From assembly GCF_009741265.1 (NCBI RefSeq), contig NZ_WOWL01000001.1:3968001-4032000 (forward strand): 64,000 nucleotides of DNA, given 5' to 3'. Below, one piece after another: positions 16,435 through 23,966 of the stretch. This DNA is from Pseudarthrobacter sp. GA104. GTDB taxonomy: Bacteria; Actinomycetota; Actinomycetes; Actinomycetales; Micrococcaceae. The stretch's first letter is position 1. Every line of letters starts with the position of its first letter. Both the position numbers and the translations under genes were made by a program. Under the pieces are notes generated by a model, which saw only the letters and a list, made by a program, of their open reading frames with translations, did not search any database and had not been told where the DNA came from.

Positions 16435-17373
16435 ATGGAACCTGCGGACACCGACGTTACCGGCCCGGACAACATCGACGGCGGCACTTGCAACGGCGGC
16501 GCACCCTCCGGCGGGCCTGGGGCAGCGGAGTCCGCGGAGGCGCCCACCCTGGGTGAACTGCTCCTGGCCGTGGAAGAGCTGTGGCCCGAATCCCTGGCAG
16601 AGAACTGGGACGAAGTGGGACTGGTGGCAGGCCATCCCTCCGCGCCCGTCACCAAGGTGATGTTCGCCGTCGACCCAACCCTGGAAGTCATTGAGGAGGC
16701 GGTGGAGTGGGGCGCGGAACTCCTGATCACACACCATCCCCTCCTCCTGAAGGGCGTCACCAGCGTCGCCGCCACCACCCCCAAGGGCCGGGCAGTGCAC
16801 CGGTTGATCGAGTCCGGCACCGCTTTGCTGACCGTCCACACCAACGGTGATTCCGCCGTCGGCGGCGTATCCGACGTCCTCGCCGACGCGCTCGGCCTCC
16901 AGGACGCCGCCCCGCTCACGGTGGCCGCAAACGGCCTCCCGGAAGAGGGCATCGGGCGGGTGGGGGACCTGGCGGAGGCCATGACCCTCGGCGATTTTGC
17001 GGCCCGCGTGTTCGGGATCCTCCCGTCCGTTGCCGGGGGAGTCCGGGTTTCCGGCGACAAGGACGGCCTGGTCCGGCGCATCGCCGTCTGCGGTGGTGCC
17101 GGGGACTCCCTCTTCAATGAGGTCAGAGCCAGCAACGCGGACGTCTATGTCACCGCTGACCTGCGTCACCACCCGGCGTCGGAAGCCCGGGAGGCCGCCC
17201 TGAACGGCCGGCCCTACCTGGTGGATGTGTCCCATTTCGCCAGCGAGTGGCTGTGGCTGCCTGCCGCTGCGGCTGCGCTGGGCAATGTCCTCGCCGACCA
17301 GGGCCATGACGTTGAAATCCGGGTCAGCACTACCAACAGCGACCCCTGGGACTTCATCCTGACCCCGGGCTAG
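16435..17373 (+). CDS. Nif3-like dinuclear metal centre protein
   Basis: A 312-residue protein of the Nif3/YbgI (DUF34) family, which binds two metal ions and has been linked to GTP cyclohydrolase I type 2 annotations without a settled function. Metal ligands are visible in LLITHHPLLLKGV, VHTNGDSA and, near the end, the VDVSHFASEW region. The first 35 residues are a low-complexity Gly/Ala/Pro extension before the conserved TLGELLLAVEELWP. ATG 16435 has no clear Shine-Dalgarno site; TAAAAC lies 7 nt upstream. The zinc-ribbon-type gene follows, a pairing common in actinobacteria. Confidence 0.9.
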   Translation: MEPADTDVTGPDNIDGGTCNGGAPSGGPGAAESAEAPTLGELLLAVEELWPESLAENWDEVGLVAGHPSAPVTKVMFAVDPTLEVIEEAVEWGAELLITHHPLLLKGVTSVAATTPKGRAVHRLIESGTALLTVHTNGDSAVGGVSDVLADALGLQDAAPLTVAANGLPEEGIGRVGDLAEAMTLGDFAARVFGILPSVAGGVRVSGDKDGLVRRIAVCGGAGDSLFNEVRASNADVYVTADLRHHPASEAREAALNGRPYLVDVSHFASEWLWLPAAAAALGNVLADQGHDVEIRVSTTNSDPWDFILTPG

Positions 17374-17493
17374 GCCTTGAGTGCGAGGTCCGGTGGCGAC
17401 GCAGCGAGGCGGGGGAGCAGGCCACGCGCTAGAGTCTAGGAAGCGCCGATCAGGTGCCCGGCCCCGGCCGGTAGGGATCAAGCGGAGGTAAAT

Positions 17494-18231
17494 GTGGCGA
17501 AGGCAGCACCGGCGGAACAGTTGAAGTTGCTTGAGCTGCAGGGGCTGGACGCCAAGCTTAAGTCGCTCGCCAACCGCCGCCGCTCCCTGGAAAACGATCC
17601 CCGCATCAAGGACCTTGAGGCGGCCCTGTCTGTTGCCAATGGCGAGCTTGGTGCGGCGAAGGTGGCTGTCCATGACGCCGAGGCCGAACTGAAGCGGGCC
17701 GAGGCGGACGTGGAACAGGTCGCCTCGCGGATCCAGCGGGACGAGGCGCGGCTGAACAGCGGCACCGGGTTGTCCAAGGACCTGGTGGCCCTCCAGAAGG
17801 ACATCGCCTCGCTCAACAAGCGTCGCTCGGACCTTGAGGACATCGAACTCGAGGTAATGGAGCGGCTGGACTCCCTTCGCGCCAGGCAGGCGGCGCAGCA
17901 GGGGATTGTGGACGATATCCAGGGATCCTTCGGCACCATCCGCGCCGAGCTGGATGCGGAACTGGCTGAGGTGGAGGCGGAAGCGAGCGGGCTCCGCACC
18001 CGGCGCGCCGAATTCGCTGCGGGGCTCGACGCCGGCCTGCTCGCCGTCTACGAAAAAACGCTCGCCAAGCGGGGCGTGGGTGCCGCCCGGCTGTTCCACG
18101 GCACGTCCGAAGCGTCAGGCATGAAGCTGAGCCCCGGCGACCTGGCCGAGATCAAGGCAGCCGCCGCTGACGACATCGTCTTCTGCCCGGACTCGGGCGC
18201 CATCCTGGTCCGCTCGGAGGAGTGGGCCTGA
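17494..18231 (+). CDS. Coiled-coil protein with degenerate C-terminal zinc ribbon
   Basis: A 245-residue protein. Residues 10-170 are a long charged coiled coil, followed by the position of the C4 zinc ribbon (zf-RING_7 family). The fold sequence GMKLSPGDLAEIKAAAADDIVFCPDSGAILV is recognisable, but the first CxxC pair is replaced by GTSEAS and the second keeps only Cys231 (CPDSG), so zinc binding is probably lost. GTG start with GGAGG 5 nt upstream. Homologues are usually annotated as putative nucleic-acid-binding proteins; function is unknown. It lies downstream of the Nif3-like gene. Confidence 0.88.
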   Translation: MAKAAPAEQLKLLELQGLDAKLKSLANRRRSLENDPRIKDLEAALSVANGELGAAKVAVHDAEAELKRAEADVEQVASRIQRDEARLNSGTGLSKDLVALQKDIASLNKRRSDLEDIELEVMERLDSLRARQAAQQGIVDDIQGSFGTIRAELDAELAEVEAEASGLRTRRAEFAAGLDAGLLAVYEKTLAKRGVGAARLFHGTSEASGMKLSPGDLAEIKAAAADDIVFCPDSGAILVRSEEWA

Positions 18232-18297
18232 CCCAACTAAGTAGCGCTAAGTGTCGTTTTGGCGGCTCATAACGACACTTAGCGCTACCTAGTTGGG
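18232..18297. repeat. Palindromic intergenic element
   Basis: Two 27-nt arms (18232-18258 and 18271-18297) pair at 26 of 27 positions around a 12-nt loop. Each arm contains GTAGCGCTAAGTGTCGTT. It begins immediately after the stop of the preceding gene and ends 15 nt before yaaA, converging. It may act as a terminator. Its unusual sequence and length suggest a REP- or MITE-like interspersed element, but only one copy is in this window. Confidence 0.7.
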
Positions 18298-18312
18298 GGA
18301 GGGGCGGGGGAA

Positions 18313-19077
18313 TCAGCCCGGCAGGATGATGTTTAGCGCGTGGGGTTTCCTCGCTGACCCGTCCACGAGCTCTGCCTGCCACACTTCCCGGGCGGCCTTT
18401 GCAAGGTCCGACGGCGTCGCTGGAGCCTTGCCCCGCCGGGCCAGCAGGTGCCGTGCCAGTTCGCCGCGGGTGTGCTTGGCGAAATGGCTCACCACTTTCC
18501 GCACGCCCTGCACTTCGGTGAACACGTTGACCGTAACGGTCTGCGCCGGCGGCGGCGCCCACGCTGCGGCGTAGGTGCTGGACCGGCAGTCAACCAGCAG
18601 CTGCCCCTCGGTGAGCGGCGCCAGCGCACTGGACAGGTGCGGCTTCCAGAACGAGGCGAGGCGGCCGACGTCGGGCAGCGCCGTCCCCATTGACAGCCGG
18701 TAGGCGGGCACGCTGTCCCCGAAGCGGATGGCGCCCCAGAGGGCGGAGATCACCAGCACCGACTCGTCTGCCTTGCGCCGCTGCACAGGGGTGAGCGTCT
18801 TGTAGCCCAGTGCGTCGTACAGCACGCCGGAGTAGATCTGGTGGGCGGGAGCCGCCGGTTCAGCGTGGAGCCGGGTGTTGCGGTCGACGTCGTCCTTCAG
18901 CGAGGCCCCGACCCCCAGCAACGCGAGGGCGTCCTGGTGCGCGCTCACCGCCCCCAGTGCGTCGAGCACCTTGGCGCGGCAGGAGTTCAGGTCCGGGAAG
19001 CTCAGGGAAGGCCAGTCGACGGCCGAACCACGGACCGCGGGTGTCTTGCCTTCGGAAGGGGGGAGCAGAATCAGCAC
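18313..19077 (-). CDS. yaaA: Peroxide stress protein YaaA family
   Basis: A 254-residue protein of the YaaA/DUF328 family, which limits free iron during peroxide stress in Escherichia coli. Family signatures are the N-terminal LILLPPSEGKT, then HQIYSGVLYDALGY, SALWGAIRFGDSVPAYRLSMG, and LLVDCRSSTYAAAW. It starts with GTG at 19077. There is no Shine-Dalgarno site, but TAGGAT lies exactly 6 nt upstream. It converges on the zinc-ribbon-type gene across the palindromic element and is divergent from rnpB. Confidence 0.9.
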   Translation of the reverse strand: MLILLPPSEGKTPAVRGSAVDWPSLSFPDLNSCRAKVLDALGAVSAHQDALALLGVGASLKDDVDRNTRLHAEPAAPAHQIYSGVLYDALGYKTLTPVQRRKADESVLVISALWGAIRFGDSVPAYRLSMGTALPDVGRLASFWKPHLSSALAPLTEGQLLVDCRSSTYAAAWAPPPAQTVTVNVFTEVQGVRKVVSHFAKHTRGELARHLLARRGKAPATPSDLAKAAREVWQAELVDGSARKPHALNIILPG

Positions 19078-19083
19078 CGTCCG

Positions 19084-19089
19084 ATCCTA
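19084..19089 (-). promoter_or_regulatory. -10 hexamer of leaderless yaaA
   Basis: TAGGAT lies 6 nt before the GTG start. Confidence 0.5.
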
Positions 19090-19130
19090 CCGGCGCAGGG
19101 AAAGCGGCACCGCGCCGGTAGACTGGACCT

Positions 19131-19524
19131 GGATGGGTTGACCAGGCGGCCGCGCGTCACGCAAGTGGCTCGAGGAACGTCCGGGCTCCGCAGGGCAGGG
19201 TGGTGGGTAACGCCCACTCGGGGTAACCCGCAGGCCAGTGCCACAGAGAACAGACCGCCTGGGTCGCGCCGGTTTGAAAGCGGCACGAACCAGGTAAGGG
19301 TGAAACGGTGGTGTAAGAGACCACCAGCTTCCCGGGTGACCGGGAAGGCTAGGTAAACCCCACCCGGAGCAAGGCCAGACAGGACACGTTTGAGGGCTGC
19401 CCGCCCGAGTGTCCGGGTAGGCCGCTGGAGGGCGCCGGCAACGGCGCTCGTAGATGGATGGCCGCTACTCCCGCACCGGCAACGTGGCGGGAGCACAGAA
19501 CCCGGCGTATCGGTCAACCCATCC
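19131..19524 (+). ncRNA. rnpB: RNase P RNA, bacterial class A
   Basis: The catalytic RNA that trims tRNA 5' leaders. The ends pair as P1 (GGATGGGTTGACC at 19131-19143 with GGTCAACCCATCC at 19512-19524). Conserved core segments are GAGGAACGTCCGGGCTCC near the 5' side, CACAGAGAACAGACC, the GGTGTAAGAGACCACC stem, and ACAGAACCCGGCGTA near the 3' side. Boundaries are set by P1, so a few flanking nucleotides may be missing. Confidence 0.95.
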
Positions 19525-19570
19525 ACCCATTCCGGTTTGACCTTGAGAGTTGTGTTGGGGATCCTGAACC

Positions 19571-20113
19571 GTGCCCGCAAATATTGACCCGCCCTCCGGC
19601 TATGGAGCCGCCCAACCGCAGGGTTCCGCCCGCGGACGGCAGGCTGTTGCCCTGGCCGGGTTCCTTGCGCTCTCCGCTGCAGCCTGGGCCTTGGCGTCGG
19701 TCCCCATCATCCTGAATTCCGGCGGCTGGTTCGCGGGGTCGGTCAAGGCTCCCTGGATGCCGCCGGGCTGGATGTTCAGGAGCATGTGGATGCTGCTCTA
19801 CGCGGGGGTGGCGGTTGCCGCCTGGCTCGTCTGGCGGAAAGGGGAGCTGAGGGGAGGCGCCCTGGCCGGGTACCTTGTCCAGCTGGTGCTCAACGCCGCG
19901 TGGCCGCTGGCCTTCTTCGGGCTCTTTCCGGTATTTGGAGCCGCTGCACTCTGGGCTGCTTTCCTGGTGATTGCCGGGCTGGCGGCGTCCCTCGCCTTCC
20001 TCGTTGTGCGGTTCGGTCCGGTGAGCCCGGCTGCCGGCCTCCTGATGCTGCCCTATTTTTCGTGGGTTGTGTTTTCGGCCAGCCTCAATCTCTATTCGGC
20101 CATCCACAACTGA
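19571..20113 (+). CDS. TspO/MBR family membrane protein
   Basis: A 180-residue protein with five hydrophobic segments, the tryptophan-rich sensory (TspO) family that binds tetrapyrroles and other hydrophobic ligands. Diagnostic stretches are KAPWMPPGWMFRSMW, LVLNAAWPLAFFG and the terminal LPYFSWVVFSASLNLYSAIHN. About 25 hydrophilic N-terminal residues precede the first membrane segment. It starts with GTG. It stands between rnpB and gap, probably as its own transcript. Confidence 0.9.
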   Translation: MPANIDPPSGYGAAQPQGSARGRQAVALAGFLALSAAAWALASVPIILNSGGWFAGSVKAPWMPPGWMFRSMWMLLYAGVAVAAWLVWRKGELRGGALAGYLVQLVLNAAWPLAFFGLFPVFGAAALWAAFLVIAGLAASLAFLVVRFGPVSPAAGLLMLPYFSWVVFSASLNLYSAIHN

Positions 20114-20160
20114 TGCCCCGGGCGCAAGGCCGTTCCCTGTGAGTGATTTCACGTGGTTCC

Positions 20161-20182
20161 GGCCGGTTCAGGGGGGCCGGCC
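20161..20182 (+). terminator. Hairpin downstream of tspO
   Basis: The stem GGCCGG/CCGGCC (20161-20166 with 20177-20182) lies directly before a -10-like TAGAAT. It is a weak terminator candidate. Confidence 0.4.
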
Positions 20183-20186
20183 AACT

Positions 20187-20192
20187 TAGAAT
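20187..20192 (+). promoter_or_regulatory. Candidate -10 of the gap leader promoter
   Basis: TAGAAT would place transcription start near 20199, about 17 nt before the U-tract terminator at 20216. No convincing -35 is seen. Confidence 0.4.
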
Positions 20193-20215
20193 GGAGACCG
20201 GACGCAGGAGTTCTT

Positions 20216-20248
20216 CCGCCGGGGTTGCGTTCGCAGCCGGCGGTTTTT
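20216..20248 (+). terminator. Intrinsic terminator with U-tract in the gap leader
   Basis: The stem CCGCCGG/CCGGCGG (20216-20222 with 20237-20243) has inner pairing TTGCG/CGCAG and is followed by TTTTT. It is one of the few hairpins here with a true U-tract. It lies between the candidate promoter and the gap start, so it could be an attenuator. Confidence 0.7.
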
Positions 20249-20326
20249 CTTTGCACGCGATCCAGGCGCCTGGGGGCCGACCCCTGCAGGCGCGGGTGCC
20301 CCTGCACAACATGTGGTGGCCGACAT

Positions 20327-20348
20327 CCGTGTACGAGGACGTACACGG
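20327..20348. promoter_or_regulatory. Palindrome upstream of the gap start
   Basis: CCGTGTAC-N6-GTACACGG has perfect 8-bp arms and ends 22 nt before the GTG, just 5' of the ribosome-binding site. It could be an operator or an mRNA hairpin. Confidence 0.65.
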
Positions 20349-20370
20349 CTGAACCGAGGAAGGTATTTCT

Positions 20371-21849
20371 GTGAGCCAGACGTCAGATTCTTGTCTTGAT
20401 ACGTGGATGGGCCGGGAGGCCCTCGCCGAGGCCATGATTCCGGTGATCGGCCGGCTGTACCGCGAAAACAACGTGGTCACCAGCATCCATGGCCGGAGTT
20501 TGATCAACAAGTCCACCATGAACATCCTCAAGGCGCACCGTTTTGCACGCCGGATGAGCAAGGACGAGCTGCTCCTGGAGGAGACCGCGCCGCTGCTGAA
20601 CACCCTGGCCGGCCTGGAGCTCGGTGCTGCTGCGATCGACATCGCACGGTTGAACCAGAAGTTCAAGGAAGAGGGCAGCGGCGCCACGCTGGAAGAATTC
20701 CTCCGCGCGGAACTTGCCGACGTTGTGGGCAAGCGCGGCGGCGACGACCGCACCAGCACCGACGTGGTGCTTTACGGCTTTGGCCGGATCGGCCGGCTTC
20801 TGGCCCGCCTCCTCATCGAAAAGGCCGGCGGCGGCCATGGCCTCCGCCTGCGCGCCATCGTGGTCCGCAAGGGCGCTGACAACGATCTCTCCAAGCGTGC
20901 CAGCCTCCTGCGCCGCGACTCCGTCCACGGGTCCTTCGAAGGGACCATCAGGATCGACGAGGAAGCCAACACCATCACGGCCAACGGCGTGCAGGTACAG
21001 GTCATCTACTCGGACAACCCTGCCACCATCGACTACACCGCCTTCGGCATCAACAATGCCCTGGTGGTGGACAACACCGGCCGCTGGCGTGACCGGGAAG
21101 GGCTGTCCCAGCACCTGCAGAGCAAGGGCGTGGCACGGGTTCTCCTGACCGCGCCGGGCAAGGGCGACCTGAAGAATATCGTCCACGGCATCAACCACGG
21201 CACCATAGAGGACACTGACCAGATCGTGTCCGCCGCGTCCTGCACCACCAACGCCATCACGCCGGTGCTGAAGGCCGTCAACGACAAGTTCGGCGTCGTG
21301 CACGGCCATGTGGAGACAGTGCACTCCTTCACCAACGACCAGAACCTGATCGACAACTTCCATAAGGGTGACCGACGCGGCCGCTCCGCCGCGCTGAACA
21401 TGGTCATCACGGAGACCGGTGCCGCCAAAGCCGTGGCCAAGGCACTGCCTGAGCTGCTCGGGAAGCTCACAGGCAGCTCCATCCGGGTCCCCACCCCTGA
21501 CGTCTCGCTGGCGATCCTGAACCTCCGCCTGGAGAACGGGACCACCAAGGACGAGATCAACAACTACCTCCGCGAGATGTCCCTGCACTCGGACCTGCGG
21601 AAGCAGATCGACTACATCGACTCACCCGAAGTTGTCTCCACTGACTTCGTCGGTTCCCGCCGCGCGGGCATCGTGGACGGCTTGGCCACTGTGTCCACAG
21701 ACAAAAACGTTGTCCTCTACGTCTGGTACGACAACGAGTTCGGCTACAGCTGCCAGGTGGTCCGCGTGATGGAGGAAATGGCAGGGGTCAACCCGCCGTC
21801 CTTCCCCGCAAAGGAATCCGCCGCGGCCCTCGCAGCGATCGCCGTTTAG
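20371..21849 (+). CDS. gap: Glyceraldehyde-3-phosphate dehydrogenase with N-terminal extension
   Basis: Interconverts glyceraldehyde 3-phosphate and 1,3-bisphosphoglycerate. It is 492 residues, about 130 more than classical GAPDH. Residues 1-128 are a mostly helical extra region; the Rossmann motif VVLYGFGRIGRL starts at about 132. The catalytic Cys291 is in VSAASCTTNAI. The C-terminal VLYVWYDNEFGYSCQVVRV is canonical. The long form resembles Corynebacterium GapB, which is NADP-dependent and gluconeogenic; that role is inference here. GTG start with GGAAGG upstream. Confidence 0.93.
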   Translation: MSQTSDSCLDTWMGREALAEAMIPVIGRLYRENNVVTSIHGRSLINKSTMNILKAHRFARRMSKDELLLEETAPLLNTLAGLELGAAAIDIARLNQKFKEEGSGATLEEFLRAELADVVGKRGGDDRTSTDVVLYGFGRIGRLLARLLIEKAGGGHGLRLRAIVVRKGADNDLSKRASLLRRDSVHGSFEGTIRIDEEANTITANGVQVQVIYSDNPATIDYTAFGINNALVVDNTGRWRDREGLSQHLQSKGVARVLLTAPGKGDLKNIVHGINHGTIEDTDQIVSAASCTTNAITPVLKAVNDKFGVVHGHVETVHSFTNDQNLIDNFHKGDRRGRSAALNMVITETGAAKAVAKALPELLGKLTGSSIRVPTPDVSLAILNLRLENGTTKDEINNYLREMSLHSDLRKQIDYIDSPEVVSTDFVGSRRAGIVDGLATVSTDKNVVLYVWYDNEFGYSCQVVRVMEEMAGVNPPSFPAKESAAALAAIAV

Positions 21850-21872
21850 GCCGCGGCCGCCGGTCCCGCGAG

Positions 21873-21905
21873 TTCCCGGCTGATTCTGCTGGAATCAGCC
21901 GGGAA
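21873..21905 (+). terminator. Terminator of gap
   Basis: A perfect 14-bp stem TTCCCGGCTGATTC/GAATCAGCCGGGAA with loop TGCTG lies 23 nt after the stop. Confidence 0.85.
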
Positions 21906-21924
21906 ACGGGACCACACTGGTGGC

Positions 21925-22134
21925 ATGGACAAAAATTCGACACTTCAGCACGAAACAACCCTTGAGCACGCCCTCGACGTCGCCAAAGCCAACCACAAGG
22001 AGGCCGTCCGGCTGCTTGAGGGCGCCCGCGCCGCCTACAAGACGGGCGACGTCGGCGAGGACCGGGTGCGCCAGCTGGAAGGACTGCTGGCAATCGCCGA
22101 GGAGGACCTCCGGAGGGTGATGCGCGAGCAGTAA
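21925..22134 (+). CDS. Small helical hypothetical protein
   Basis: A 69-residue, charged, probably all-helical protein (HALDVAKANHKEAVRLLEGARAAYK and RQLEGLLAIAEEDLRRVMREQ). No family is recognised. ATG 21925 has CACACT 6 nt upstream but no good ribosome-binding site. Third-position GC bias supports coding. It lies between the gap terminator and the nuclease gene. Confidence 0.5.
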   Translation: MDKNSTLQHETTLEHALDVAKANHKEAVRLLEGARAAYKTGDVGEDRVRQLEGLLAIAEEDLRRVMREQ

Positions 22135-22259
22135 CCCCCGCGCGGACACTTCCTACCAGCGCCGCCACTTGCCCTCCACACTGTGGAAAACAACGGGGCG
22201 ACCCGGGAGGCGGCCTAGGCTCTTCTGGTGCATGATGTCCGAGAAGGGGCCGGGTCCCC

Positions 22260-23057
22260 ATGACTGTGAGCTGGTCCGCCTACCGGCGTGCCCGCCGTCG
22301 CTCGCGGCAGGCGTGGGGCATCCTGGCAGTGGCCGCCGTCGGTGCGCTGGCGGCACTGTCCTGGTTCTTTACTGCCGGCCAGTTTGCCTTGGCGGAGCCC
22401 GCGGCCTCCGGCCCCACCGAAGCCCCAGTGTTCGACCCTGCCTGGATGAAGCCCGTTGTGCCGGTGCACCCCGTGCCCTCCGGTACTGCCGTCACCGCGC
22501 TGGAACGGCTTCCCGTCAAGGGCCGGGCCGCGAAGGACAAGTACGACCGCGAAGCGTTCGGCCAGGCGTGGCTGGACGTGGACCGGAACGGGTGCGACAC
22601 CCGCAACGACATGCTCAGGCGTGACCTTACCGCCGTGGTGTTCATGGAAGGTTCCACGTGCCGGGTGGCAGGGGGCTCCTTCCGCGAGCCCTATACCGGG
22701 CAGCCCTTGGACTTCCGGCGGGGCTCCGACAGCAGCCGGGCAGTCCAAATAGACCACGTCGTGGCCTTGGGTGACGCGTGGCAGAAGGGTGCCCAGGGAT
22801 TGACAGCCAAGCAGCGCCAGAGCCTGGCCAACGATCCGCTGAACCTGATCGCGGCGGACGGCCCGGCAAACGTGCAGAAGGGTGCCGGCGATGCCGCAAC
22901 CTGGCTTCCCAAGAATAAATCCTTCCGCTGCCACTATGTGGCCCGCCAAATATCGGTCAAGGCAGCCTACGGACTATGGGTCACCGAGGCGGAGAAGGGC
23001 GCCATGAAGCGCGTGCTGGGGTCCTGCCCGGACCAGCCCACCATTGCGGCGAAGTGA
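22260..23057 (+). CDS. Membrane-anchored or secreted HNH nuclease (DUF1524 type)
   Basis: A 265-residue protein. An N-terminal basic stretch (RRARRRSRQ) and a hydrophobic segment at about residues 18-45 form a signal peptide or anchor. The rest is outside the cell by prediction. The nuclease motif is VQIDHVVALGDAW, followed by NDPLNLIAADGPANVQKG and the closing lysine/cysteine region; this is the GmrSD C-terminal/HNH type common in actinobacteria. Cysteines around CDTRND, STCRVAG, FRCHYV and GSCPDQ may form disulfides. The substrate is unknown. Start ATG 22260 lacks a strong ribosome-binding site. Confidence 0.88.
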   Translation: MTVSWSAYRRARRRSRQAWGILAVAAVGALAALSWFFTAGQFALAEPAASGPTEAPVFDPAWMKPVVPVHPVPSGTAVTALERLPVKGRAAKDKYDREAFGQAWLDVDRNGCDTRNDMLRRDLTAVVFMEGSTCRVAGGSFREPYTGQPLDFRRGSDSSRAVQIDHVVALGDAWQKGAQGLTAKQRQSLANDPLNLIAADGPANVQKGAGDAATWLPKNKSFRCHYVARQISVKAAYGLWVTEAEKGAMKRVLGSCPDQPTIAAK

Positions 23058-23066
23058 CCGGGTGCC

Positions 23067-23639
23067 CTAGTGGCCGAACGGGTCCGGGTCGACGCCCGGC
23101 ATCCAGGTCAGTCCGGGAACGCCCCAACCGCTCTTCTTGGCCTGCTTCATGGCTTTGCGCGCATAGCGGTCAATCAGCCGGTTGACGTACAGTTTTCCGT
23201 CCAGGTGGTCATATTCGTGCTGGATAACCCTGGCAAACCAGCCGGTGGCTTCGAACCTGACCGGCTGTCCAAAGCCGTCAAACCCTTCAACACGTGCCCA
23301 CTCGGCGCGCTTCAGGGGATACTGCCCGCCGGGGAAGGACAGGCAGCCTTCTTCTTCCTCGTCCGGGTCCGGTACCGCGCCGGAAATCTTTGACAGGGTC
23401 AGCACCGGGTTGACCAGTACGCCCGTGGGCGGAGCGCCGTCGTCGTTGGCGTATTTGTAGACAAAGATCCTCTTGCCCACGCCTATCTGCGGTGCCGCGA
23501 GACCCACGCCGTTGGCGGCGTCGTTCGTTTCAAACATGTCCGCTATCAAAGTCCGCAGCTCGTCGTCGAACACTTCCACCTCGGAAGCCCGGCGGTGCAG
23601 TACGGGTTCTCCCCAGATGGTGATTGGCAGAACGGTCAT
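23067..23639 (-). CDS. def: Peptide deformylase
   Basis: Removes the formyl group from the N-terminal methionine of new proteins. It has 190 residues. The three motifs are visible: GVGLAAPQIG (residues 44-53), EGCLSFPG with metal ligand Cys99, and QHEYDHLDG with His141, Glu142 and His145. An acidic DPDEEEE insertion precedes the second motif. The start at 23639 (MTVLPITIWG) is set by the domain; the upstream in-frame extension crosses the tRNA-His terminator and is rejected. It converges on the nuclease gene. Confidence 0.95.
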   Translation of the reverse strand: MTVLPITIWGEPVLHRRASEVEVFDDELRTLIADMFETNDAANGVGLAAPQIGVGKRIFVYKYANDDGAPPTGVLVNPVLTLSKISGAVPDPDEEEEGCLSFPGGQYPLKRAEWARVEGFDGFGQPVRFEATGWFARVIQHEYDHLDGKLYVNRLIDRYARKAMKQAKKSGWGVPGLTWMPGVDPDPFGH

Positions 23640-23696
23640 CTTCAGCGGTCCTTCAGCGGTGTCTCGTGCCAGGTGCAAGTGTGCAAACGGCGAAAA

Positions 23697-23738
23697 AAGA
23701 AGGAGGCCGCACCGGATCTCCGGTGCGGCCTCCTTCTT
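23697..23738 (-). terminator. Terminator of tRNA-His
   Basis: A perfect 20-bp stem (23697-23716 with 23719-23738) has a U-run on the minus strand (CTTCTTTTTTCG). It lies 28 nt after the tRNA 3' end. Confidence 0.9.
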
Positions 23739-23765
23739 GGACGGCTGCACATACCGTCCCGTGAG

Positions 23766-23838
23766 GGTGAGCTACGGGGGTTGAACCCGCGACCTCCTGG
23801 ACCACAACCAGGCGCTCTGCCAACTGAGCTAAGCCCAC
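23766..23838 (-). tRNA. tRNA-His (anticodon GTG)
   Basis: The acceptor GTGGGCT/AGCTCAC pairs, the anticodon loop TTGTGGT is closed by CCTGG/CCAGG-type pairing, and the T arm has GGGTTCAACCC. Discriminator C73 and a G immediately 5' (G-1) are both histidine identity features. CCA is not encoded. Confidence 0.96.
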
Positions 23839-23966
23839 CATGTGCCTGCAGATTTACCGGCGTACCGGCCCTCTGGAAAGGCAACTCATATAGCTTACCT
23901 GCTCTTCAGGGGTGCTTTGTCCACTTTTGGGATTTTTGCGGAAAATTCCGTCGAAGGTGGCGCAGA

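Noticed and set aside
16333..18099. A 588-codon N-terminal extension in frame with msrA
   Set aside because: It runs antisense through the Nif3-like gene and the zinc-ribbon-type gene, both well supported. MsrA homologues start at MKTFVLGGG, where a ribosome-binding site exists.
20143..20352. A 69-codon frame in the gap leader as a possible leader peptide
   Set aside because: It has no ribosome-binding site, runs through the terminator hairpin and palindrome, and has no run of regulatory codons.
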